Source: an uncultured Oscillospiraceae bacterium (GTDB lineage Bacteria; Bacillota; Clostridia; Oscillospirales; Oscillospiraceae). Taken from it: a stretch of DNA of 20,153 bases. Every line of letters begins with the position of its first letter. Within the stretch, counting starts at the first letter, position 1. Under the pieces are notes generated by a model. The model was given only the letters and a program-made list of their open reading frames with translations. It was not told the DNA's origin and ran no database searches. Positions 14,572 to 20,153 of this stretch are shown here, piece by piece. The DNA lies in NCBI GenBank assembly GCA_905205085.1, contig CAJLCG010000035.1:1-20153 (forward strand), in the 5' to 3' direction. The translations under genes were made by a program, and so were the position numbers.

Positions 14572-15246
14572 GTGATCTATATTTTAGAGGACGACGCCAG
14601 CATCCGTAAGCTGGTGGTCTATACCTTACAGAGCCAGGGCATGGAGGCCCAGGGGTTTGACCGTCCCTCCCAGTTTTGGGAGGCCATGGAGAAGGGCAGC
14701 CCTGAGCTGGTGCTGCTGGATATCATGCTGCCCGAGGAGGACGGTTTGCAGGTACTCAAGCGCCTGCGCTCCATGCCCGCCACCAAGACCCTGCCGGTCA
14801 TCATGCTCACCGCCAAGAGCACCGAGTACGACAAGGTGCTGGGACTGGATGAGGGGGCGGACGACTATGTAGCCAAGCCTTTCGGCATGATGGAGCTGAT
14901 GGCCCGGGTGCGCACCGCCCTGCGCCACGCGGGGCAGAATCAGCCCAAGGAGAAGACCTACTCCCTGGGCAGCCTCTTTGTGGACCCGGAGCGGCACATT
15001 GTCCGGGACGGGGACCGGGATGTTACCCTGACTCTGAAGGAGTTCCAGGTCTTGTGCCTGCTGATGGAGCGGGCAGGTACCGTATTTACCCGGGACCAGC
15101 TGCTCAACACCATCTGGGGCTATGAGTTTGACGGCGCCAGCCGGACGGTGGATGTGCACATCCGTACCCTGCGTCAGAAGCTGGGCAAATCCGGCGACTG
15201 CATCGAGACGGTGCGGGGGATCGGCTACAAGATCAGTGCCGACTGA
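14572..15246 (+). CDS. phoP: Phosphate regulon response regulator (PhoB/PhoP, OmpR family)
   Basis: This 224-residue two-component regulator has a receiver domain with phosphoacceptor D50 (LVLLDIMLP), an acidic pocket at residues 6-8, T80 and K102 (VAKPFG). A C-terminal winged helix of about 95 residues contains RTVDVHIRTLRQKLG. It should bind the TTTACA/TTAACA repeats upstream of pstS when phosphorylated. The start is GTG at 14572, served by GGAGGAGAGG about nine bases upstream; no ATG gives a complete receiver. Its position after pst-phoU and before a PhoR-type kinase supports the phosphate assignment. It is PhoP in Gram-positive naming and PhoB in proteobacterial naming. Confidence 0.92.
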   Translation: MIYILEDDASIRKLVVYTLQSQGMEAQGFDRPSQFWEAMEKGSPELVLLDIMLPEEDGLQVLKRLRSMPATKTLPVIMLTAKSTEYDKVLGLDEGADDYVAKPFGMMELMARVRTALRHAGQNQPKEKTYSLGSLFVDPERHIVRDGDRDVTLTLKEFQVLCLLMERAGTVFTRDQLLNTIWGYEFDGASRTVDVHIRTLRQKLGKSGDCIETVRGIGYKISAD

Positions 15247-15262
15247 CCGGAGGGAGAAGAAG

Positions 15263-16939
15263 TTGAAGAATATGACCGCCAAATTATTTCGAAATTCTAC
15301 GGCAGTTGCTGTCTCTGTGATGGTGCTGTCCATTGCCCTGTTTCTGGGCATGCTGTACCAGCATTTCAGCGACCAACTCATGACGGAGCTGGAGACCGAG
15401 ACCTGGCTGGTGGCCCAGGGGGTGGAGCTCAACGGGATGGACTATCTCGATGGGCTCAACACAGAAAACCGAGTGACCTGGGTGGATCGGGACGGCACTG
15501 TGCTCTACGACAGCCAGGCTGATGCCGCCGCGATGGAGAACCACGGCGACCGTGAGGAGATCCAGCAGGCGCTGACCGACCAGTCGGGCACCGCCCGGCG
15601 CTACTCCTCCACCTTGGCCCAGCAGACCCTGTACGCGGCCCGCCGCCTCAGCGACGGTACGGTGATTCGTGTGGCCAGTGCCCAGCAGACGGTGGTGACC
15701 CTGCTGCTGTCCATGGTCCAGCCCATTTTGATCATCCTGGCCCTGGCTCTGCTGCTCTCTGCGGTGCTGGCCTCCCGGATGGCCAAGCGGATCATCCGGC
15801 CCATTGTTAATCTGGACCTGGAGCATCCGGAGGACTGCGACACCTATGAGGAGCTGACCCCCCTGCTCTCCCGCATCAAGCATCAGAACGACACCATCCA
15901 GCAGCAGGTGCGCCAGCTGCGCCAAAAGCAGCAGGAGTTTGCCGCCCTGACGGAAAATATGTCCGAGGGCTTCCTTCTGCTGGACCGGCAGGGCCATGTG
16001 CTCTCCTACAACAGCGGTGCCCTGCGCCAGCTGGGCGCCCAGACGCCGAAGGAGGAGGTCAACGCTCTGGTACTCAACCGCAGCGAGAACTTCCGCCAGG
16101 CGGTGGATGAGGTGCTCTCCGGCCACCGCAGCCAGCAGATGTTGCACCTCAACGGCCGCTACTGCCAGCTGCTGGCCAACCCGGTCATGCAGGGGGAGGA
16201 GCAGATGGGTGCGGTGATGGTCCTGCTGGACGTGACCGAGCAGGAGCAGCGGGAGGACCTGCGGCGGGAGTTTACCGCCAATGTCTCCCATGAGCTGAAG
16301 ACCCCCCTGACCTCCATCTCCGGCATTGCGGAGATCATGCAGAGCGGCATGGTGAAGGCGGAGGACGTGCAGGGCTTTGCCAGCGATATCTACCAGGAGG
16401 CCCAGCGCCTCATTGCCCTGGTGGAGGATATCATCCGCCTGTCCCAGCTGGACGAGGGCGCGGTGAACGTGGAGCGGGAGGATGTGGATCTGTACCAGCT
16501 CGCTCTGGAGGTAGTCAAGCGTCTGGAGAGCGCCGCTCAGAAGCAGGATGTGACCATCAAGACCATGGGCCGCTCGGTCCAGGTCCACGGTGTGCGCCGG
16601 GTGCTGGATGAGATGATCTACAACCTGTGCGACAACGCCATCAAGTATAACCGCCGGGGCGGCACCGTGGCTGTCACGGTGGGACCGGTGGAAGACGGCG
16701 TGGAGGTGTCGGTAGAGGACAACGGCATCGGCATTCCCGCTGAGGATCAGGACCGGGTGTTTGAGCGCTTCTACCGAGTGGACAAGAGCCACTCCAAGGA
16801 CATCAGCGGCACTGGGTTGGGCCTGTCCATCGTCAAGCACGGTACAGCCCTTCATGACGGACAGATCCATCTGGAGAGTACTCCGGGAAAGGGCACCACA
16901 GTGACCCTGCTGCTGCCCCAGACAGGGGTAAACGCATAA
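15263..16939 (+). CDS. phoR: Phosphate regulon sensor histidine kinase PhoR
   Basis: This 558-residue membrane kinase has a first membrane helix at about 13-32, an extracytoplasmic domain of about 110 residues, a second helix at about 145-170, a linker with coiled-coil character (about 205-228) and a PAS domain (about 228-325). The HisKA H-box VSHELKTP follows with H343. The HATPase domain has DEMIYNLCDNAIKYN, VEDNGIGIP, FERFYRVD and GTGLGLSIVKH. The start is uncertain: TTG 15263 is nine bases after GGAGG, whereas ATG 15272 is 18 bases away, so TTG is preferred. A longer frame from 15122 overlaps phoP and is rejected. It begins 16 bases after phoP. Confidence 0.93.
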   Translation: MKNMTAKLFRNSTAVAVSVMVLSIALFLGMLYQHFSDQLMTELETETWLVAQGVELNGMDYLDGLNTENRVTWVDRDGTVLYDSQADAAAMENHGDREEIQQALTDQSGTARRYSSTLAQQTLYAARRLSDGTVIRVASAQQTVVTLLLSMVQPILIILALALLLSAVLASRMAKRIIRPIVNLDLEHPEDCDTYEELTPLLSRIKHQNDTIQQQVRQLRQKQQEFAALTENMSEGFLLLDRQGHVLSYNSGALRQLGAQTPKEEVNALVLNRSENFRQAVDEVLSGHRSQQMLHLNGRYCQLLANPVMQGEEQMGAVMVLLDVTEQEQREDLRREFTANVSHELKTPLTSISGIAEIMQSGMVKAEDVQGFASDIYQEAQRLIALVEDIIRLSQLDEGAVNVEREDVDLYQLALEVVKRLESAAQKQDVTIKTMGRSVQVHGVRRVLDEMIYNLCDNAIKYNRRGGTVAVTVGPVEDGVEVSVEDNGIGIPAEDQDRVFERFYRVDKSHSKDISGTGLGLSIVKHGTALHDGQIHLESTPGKGTTVTLLLPQTGVNA

Positions 16940-16990
16940 AATTGGATTTTTTGGGAACCTTTTTTCTTGAAGCACGTCAAAGCAAGCGAA

Positions 16991-17017
16991 ATGGGCCGAT
17001 CCATGGCCCATGTAAAA
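16991..17017 (+). promoter_or_regulatory. Hairpin and inverted Pho-like octamer before the DUF4358 lipoprotein
   Basis: ATGGGCC (16991-16997) and GGCCCAT (17005-17011) form a perfect 7-bp stem with a 7-nt loop and no T-run. It overlaps ATGTAAAA (17010-17017), the reverse complement of the TTTTACAT repeated upstream of pstS. A single octamer without an 11-bp-spaced partner is weak evidence for PhoP binding. Confidence 0.3.
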
Positions 17018-17037
17018 CAAGAAAAAGGAGATCCCAC

Positions 17038-17550
17038 ATGAAAAAAATCTTTGCCAGCGTGGCCTGCGCCGCCCTTCTGATCGCCGTTTTGACTAGCTGC
17101 GGACAGAAGACCGGCAGCACCCGCACCCCAGAGGAACTGACCCAGCTGTACAGCCAGGCCATCACGGAGAGCGGGGGAGAGATGGTGGAGTATAACCCCG
17201 TCATTACCCAGGCCAACAGCGAGGACGATATGAACGCCATGATCCTGGAGTCCATGGGGCTCAAAGGGGAGGATATGACTGCCTTTGCAGCCAGTGGCTC
17301 CATGATGAATGTAAAGGCCTACGGCATTGCCGCCGTCATGCCCGCCGAGGGCAAGGAGGAGGCTGTGAAAGCGGGACTCCAGGGCTTCATTGACCGGCAG
17401 AAGAGCAGCTTTGAGACCTATCTGGCCGATCAGTACGCTGTGGCGGAAAACGCCCGCCTGGAGACCCTGGAGGACGGAACTGTTGTAATGGTGATGTGTG
17501 AGGGCTCGGACGATGTGTACGACCAGCTCCGCAGCGCCATTGAGGCGTAA
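17038..17550 (+). CDS. DUF4358-type lipoprotein
   Basis: This 170-residue secreted lipoprotein has a signal peptide with lipobox LTSC (C21), a short spacer and a compact alpha/beta domain. The order of features (TPEELTQLYSQAI, a Met-rich AMILESMGL stretch, NVKAYGIAAVMP, and a late AVAENARLETLEDGTVVMVMC) resembles the clostridial DUF4358 family, whose role is unknown. The start is ATG 17038 with AAAAGGAG seven bases upstream. It lies 98 bases after phoR with no strong terminator between, and ahead of a good terminator, so it may be the last member of the phosphate block. A link to phosphate sensing is only inference from position. Confidence 0.82.
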   Translation: MKKIFASVACAALLIAVLTSCGQKTGSTRTPEELTQLYSQAITESGGEMVEYNPVITQANSEDDMNAMILESMGLKGEDMTAFAASGSMMNVKAYGIAAVMPAEGKEEAVKAGLQGFIDRQKSSFETYLADQYAVAENARLETLEDGTVVMVMCEGSDDVYDQLRSAIEA

Positions 17551-17589
17551 GTCCGGACAAGGCCAAACTACCCAACCGAACATCCTGTC

Positions 17590-17626
17590 TACCGGCCTGC
17601 GGCACTGTCCGCCGGCCGGTATTTTT
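17590..17626 (+). terminator. Rho-independent terminator after the DUF4358 lipoprotein
   Basis: TACCGGCC (17590-17597) pairs with GGCCGGTA (17614-17621). An inner GCGG/CCGC stem closes on a 6-nt loop, and TTTTT follows. This ends the phosphate-regulon block. Confidence 0.92.
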
Positions 17627-17691
17627 CTGCCTGGTCAGGATTGGAGAGGGAAGAAGAAACGGGAGAACAGGCGCTTTTCTCTGTTCTGTGC

Positions 17692-17720
17692 TTGACTTGC
17701 GGCGGGGGATACATTATATA
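17692..17720 (+). promoter_or_regulatory. Upstream promoter of the ktrB leader (P1)
   Basis: TTGACT (17692-17697) and TATATA (17715-17720) are spaced by 17 bp. Transcription from about 17727 would give a leader of some 270 nt before ktrB. Confidence 0.7.
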
Positions 17721-17759
17721 TAATAGAGCCTGAACGGGTGTTGGACCGGAGAGAAAGCG

Positions 17760-17820
17760 TTCTGCCGGACGAGCGAGCCGGGCTCTTGTTCTGGCCGGGC
17801 AGGCCGGACCGCCGGGAGAA
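17760..17820 (+). promoter_or_regulatory. GC-rich structured segment in the ktrB leader
   Basis: TTCTGCCGG (17760-17768) pairs with CCGGGAGAA (17812-17820) at eight of nine positions. Between them lie further self-complementary pieces (GAGC-CGG-GCTC and CCGG-GCAGG-CCGG). It falls inside the transcript of P1 and just before P2. I do not recognise the c-di-AMP (ydaO) riboswitch consensus here, although that class often precedes potassium transporters. Confidence 0.4.
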
Positions 17821-17825
17821 AATCG

Positions 17826-17854
17826 TTGACTTGAATATCCTGGGAGGGTATGCT
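17826..17854 (+). promoter_or_regulatory. Downstream promoter of ktrB (P2)
   Basis: TTGACT (17826-17831) and TATGCT (17849-17854) are spaced by 17 bp. The start would be near 17861, giving a leader of about 135 nt. The remaining non-coding bases to 17995 hold an A6/T6 dyad (17918-17934) and no convincing gene. Confidence 0.6.
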
Positions 17855-17995
17855 ATATTAAGGTCTGCTGAATGGACCCCCAAAAGCGCGTACCTGTGTC
17901 AACGGGATATTTTGTTGAAAAAAGGCCCTTTTTTGCTGTTTTATCCTGAAAATTGCGTCTTATAGAGGGAATGGATAAAATAGGAACAGAGGAAC

Positions 17996-19378
17996 ATGTT
18001 CAAAAGGGAGACGTATGCAGGGATGCAGTTTCAAAGAAATAAGCGCAAGAGCATCAACCCCACCCGTTATATCGTATTGGGATTTGGGGCCATTATTTTG
18101 TTGGGCACATTGCTGCTGCATCTGCCCATCTCCGCCCAGAACGGACAGACTACCCCCTGGCTGATCTGCCTGTTTACCGCCACCTCCGCAACCTGCGTGA
18201 CAGGGCTGATTTTGGTGGATACGGCGGTACATTGGTCGGTATTCGGCCAGGCAGTGATTTTACTGCTGCTTCAGCTGGGGGGACTGGGGTTTGTAACCCT
18301 GATCTCCATCATCCCCTTCGCCCTGCACCGGCGCATCGGTTTGTCTCAGCGTCTGGTGATGGCCTCGGCCATGAACCTGGACCGGGTGTCCGGAGTGGTT
18401 CGGGTAGTGCGCCATGCTCTGCTGGGTACGCTGCTGGTAGAGGGGACGGGGGCTGTGCTGCTGGCCATCCGCTTTGTGCCCCAGTTTGGACTGACCGGCA
18501 TCTGGTTTTCCATCTTCCACAGCGTCTCCGCCTTCTGTAACGGCGGCTTTGATATTCTGGGGCTTTACAGCGGCCCCTACTCCAGCTTAGCGGCCTACCA
18601 GGGTGACCCGCTGGTGCTGTGTACCATCATGGCCCTCATTGTGGTAGGCGGCCTGGGCTTCTTTGTGTGGGAGGATCTGATCCAGAAGCGCTGCTGGAAG
18701 AAATTGACCCTTTATAGCAAGATGGTGCTGGGCATCACCGCCTGCCTGATCTTCTTCGGTGGGGTGTACTTCACCTGTGCGGAGTGGGACAACCCCGCCA
18801 CCCTGGGAAGCATGCCCCTGTGGCAGCGGCCCCTCAACGCCCTGTTCCAGTCGGTTACCCTTCGCACGGCGGGCTATGCCACCTTTGACCAGGGGGGACT
18901 GCTGGACGGATCGGCGGTCATGTCTATTTTGCTCATGCTCATCGGCGGCTCCTCCGGTTCCACCGCCGGCGGCCTGAAGACGGTAACCGTGGGTATTTTG
19001 CTGCTGGCTCTGCGGGACGGTCTGCGGGGCAGGGAGCAGGTGGTCTTCCGGGGAAGACGAATCCCCGGCCGGAAGGTGCTGGATGCCATGACCTTGGCGC
19101 TGACGGTGGTGCTTTTGTTCTTGGGTGCGTCCATGCTTCTGTCCCTGATGGAGCGGGTGCCCTATGTGCAGGCGGCCTTTGAAACGGCTTCCGCCATGGG
19201 TACGGTGGGCGTGACCATGGGAATCACTCCCGGGCTGAGCGCTCCCAGCGCGCTGCTGATTATTTTGCTGATGTTTTTGGGACGGGTGGGTATCCTGTCC
19301 TTCTCCATTGCCTTTTTGACCCGGGGACGGGGGGAGAACAAGATCAGTTATCCCTCCGCCGAAGTTATGATAGGCTGA
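17996..19378 (+). CDS. ktrB: Trk/Ktr potassium-uptake membrane subunit (KtrB/TrkH family)
   Basis: This 460-residue potassium channel-like subunit has four membrane-pore-membrane repeats. The pore loops are visible in order: TATSATCVTGLILVDT, SVSAFCNGGFDIL, SVTLRTAGYATFD and ETASAMGTVGVTMGITPG. Each carries the filter glycine that coordinates potassium, and the first is close to the KtrB form. The length fits KtrB (about 450) better than TrkH of proteobacteria (about 480). The start is not settled: ATG 17996 has an AGGA ten bases upstream and GAGG only three or four bases away, while ATG 18023 has GGGAG twelve bases upstream. ktrA follows after 15 bases. Confidence 0.94.
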   Translation: MFKRETYAGMQFQRNKRKSINPTRYIVLGFGAIILLGTLLLHLPISAQNGQTTPWLICLFTATSATCVTGLILVDTAVHWSVFGQAVILLLLQLGGLGFVTLISIIPFALHRRIGLSQRLVMASAMNLDRVSGVVRVVRHALLGTLLVEGTGAVLLAIRFVPQFGLTGIWFSIFHSVSAFCNGGFDILGLYSGPYSSLAAYQGDPLVLCTIMALIVVGGLGFFVWEDLIQKRCWKKLTLYSKMVLGITACLIFFGGVYFTCAEWDNPATLGSMPLWQRPLNALFQSVTLRTAGYATFDQGGLLDGSAVMSILLMLIGGSSGSTAGGLKTVTVGILLLALRDGLRGREQVVFRGRRIPGRKVLDAMTLALTVVLLFLGASMLLSLMERVPYVQAAFETASAMGTVGVTMGITPGLSAPSALLIILLMFLGRVGILSFSIAFLTRGRGENKISYPSAEVMIG

Positions 19379-19393
19379 TCGTGGGAGGAACGT

Positions 19394-20044
19394 ATGAAAA
19401 ATTTTTTGATCATCGGATTGGGACGGTTTGGTACCTCCTTAGCTCAGGAGCTGTGTGCTCAGGGCCATGAGGTGCTGGCCATGGATATCCTGCACGAACG
19501 GGTACAGGCGGTGGCCGACCAGGTGACCTATGCTGTGGTAGGTGACGCCCGGGACCCGGAGGTGCTTGCCGGTGTGGGAGCGCGCAATTTTGACTGTGCT
19601 GTGGTGGCTGCCGGCGGTGATGTGGGTACCAGCGCCCTCATTACCCTGAACCTGAAGGAGCTGAACGGTCCCCGGGTGGTGGGCAAGGCCAACAGCATGG
19701 TCCATAGCAAGGTGCTGGAGAAGATCGGAGCGGACCTGGTCATTTTCCCCGAGCAGGAGATGGCTCTGAGTCTGGCCCGGCGCCTCATCAATGGCGATAT
19801 CCTCAACTATATCGAGCTGTCGGATGAGTATTCCATTGTGGAGCGTACCCTGCCTGACAGTTGGGTGGGCAAATCCATTGTGGAGCTGAACATCCGGGCC
19901 AAGTGGAAACTGACGGTCATTGCGGTGCGCCGGAAAGATACCATGACCATCGCCCCGGGCGGAGATTTTGTCTTCCAGAGCCCGGAGGACTGTCTGGTGG
20001 TGCTGGGACGCAACAGCGATATTGAGCGATTGGAGCGGGCGTAA
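19394..20044 (+). CDS. ktrA: Potassium-uptake regulatory subunit KtrA/TrkA (RCK protein)
   Basis: This 216-residue cytosolic gating subunit has a Rossmann RCK_N domain with GLGRFG (8-13) and an acidic D31 at the end of the second strand for the ribose of ATP/ADP or NAD. An RCK_C domain spans about 135-216, the part that binds c-di-AMP in Firmicute KtrA. Rings of this protein gate KtrB. GGAGG lies five bases before ATG 19394. The single-RCK architecture and length match KtrA rather than the double-length TrkA of enterobacteria. Its stop overlaps the next start (TAATG). Confidence 0.95.
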   Translation: MKNFLIIGLGRFGTSLAQELCAQGHEVLAMDILHERVQAVADQVTYAVVGDARDPEVLAGVGARNFDCAVVAAGGDVGTSALITLNLKELNGPRVVGKANSMVHSKVLEKIGADLVIFPEQEMALSLARRLINGDILNYIELSDEYSIVERTLPDSWVGKSIVELNIRAKWKLTVIAVRRKDTMTIAPGGDFVFQSPEDCLVVLGRNSDIERLERA

Positions 20045-20153
20045 TGGAGATCATTACCAGTCGAAAAAATCCTCTCCTGCAAAAGATCCGGCAGCTGTCC
20101 TCGGGAGGACGGAGTGTGCGGGAGAAGGCGGGGGAGTACCTGGGAGACGGCGT
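20044..20153 (+). CDS. TrmH/SpoU-family RNA methyltransferase, N-terminal fragment
   Basis: The gene begins with ATG 20044 overlapping the ktrA stop by one base and runs off the window. The 36 visible codons start MEIITSRKNPLLQKIRQLSS and continue with REKAGEYLGDGV. This matches the N-terminal substrate-binding domain of clostridial TrmH-family 2'-O-methyltransferases, where SRKNP(L/I)(L/I)xKIRxL is typical. The catalytic SPOUT domain lies outside the window, so the assignment rests on this opening alone. Confidence 0.75.
   Translation, partial: MEIITSRKNPLLQKIRQLSSGGRSVREKAGEYLGDG

Noticed and set aside
15284..17020. Minus-strand 578-residue open frame opposite phoR
   Set aside because: It is a shadow of phoR with His/Leu/Gln-rich low-information sequence and no ribosome site or recognisable domain.
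17738..17965. 75-codon open frame in the ktrB leader
   Set aside because: It lacks a ribosome site, crosses promoter P2 and looks like no protein family I know. The region is better explained as a structured leader.
17727..17995. ydaO-type c-di-AMP riboswitch upstream of ktrB
   Set aside because: It is suggested by the gene context, but I could not match the conserved core by eye. A covariance-model search is needed before naming it.

Overview
The window looks like chromosomal DNA from a GC-rich, anaerobic, gut-type clostridium. The Oscillospiraceae (Flavonifractor/Lawsonibacter-like) are the best guess. The reasons are Gram-positive style Shine-Dalgarno sites (AGGAGG/AAAGGAG), consensus sigma-A promoters, a two-subunit transketolase, an SLH-domain surface protease, two COG0523 GTPases, a KtrA/KtrB-type potassium system and a PhoP/PhoR-type phosphate regulon. 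This is inference from gene content; no marker gene for taxonomy is present. No phage, insertion sequence, CRISPR array, tRNA or rRNA was seen.

Left half, minus strand (1-9143). Reading with transcription, there are four blocks. (a) A small redox operon: a DUF6132-like membrane protein, CcdA, and a TlpA/ResA-like thioredoxin (9143 to 7602). (b) purA behind its own promoter (7440 to 6148), followed by a hairpin. (c) A secreted S41 protease with PDZ and three SLH repeats (6075 to 4201), then two CobW/COG0523 GTPases (4165 to 2046). The first GTPase carries a large His/Cys metal-binding insert. The second is a divergent form with an apparent C-terminal TIGR03943/DUF1980-like domain. A strong terminator closes the block. 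(d) A split transketolase (1804 to 13) behind a near-perfect sigma-A promoter.

Divergent switch (9144-9308). A Crp/Fnr-family regulator is transcribed to the right, away from the redox operon. The shared intergenic region holds a perfect dyad, TGTGACAGGGTCACA. It lies about 41 bp upstream of the predicted start of the redox operon, and the regulator keeps the R-E-x(3)-R recognition residues that read TGTGA in CRP. Four cysteines in its sensor domain suggest a thiol/redox signal.

Right half, plus strand (9984-20153). A complete phosphate regulon, pstS-pstC-pstA-pstB-phoU-phoP-phoR, sits behind a cluster of PhoP-box-like TTTACA/TTAACA repeats. A perfect 14-bp terminator after pstS, followed by a folded leader before pstC, probably gives much more binding protein than permease. 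A DUF4358-type lipoprotein follows. Then a 445-bp non-coding stretch with a terminator and two promoters leads into ktrB-ktrA and the first 110 bases of a TrmH/SpoU-type RNA methyltransferase.

Most genes belong to known families. The parts least explained by textbook knowledge are the Crp/Fnr-DUF6132-CcdA-TlpA module, the unusual pair of COG0523 GTPases beside an SLH protease, and three structured non-coding leaders (pstS-pstC, ktrB, transketolase).
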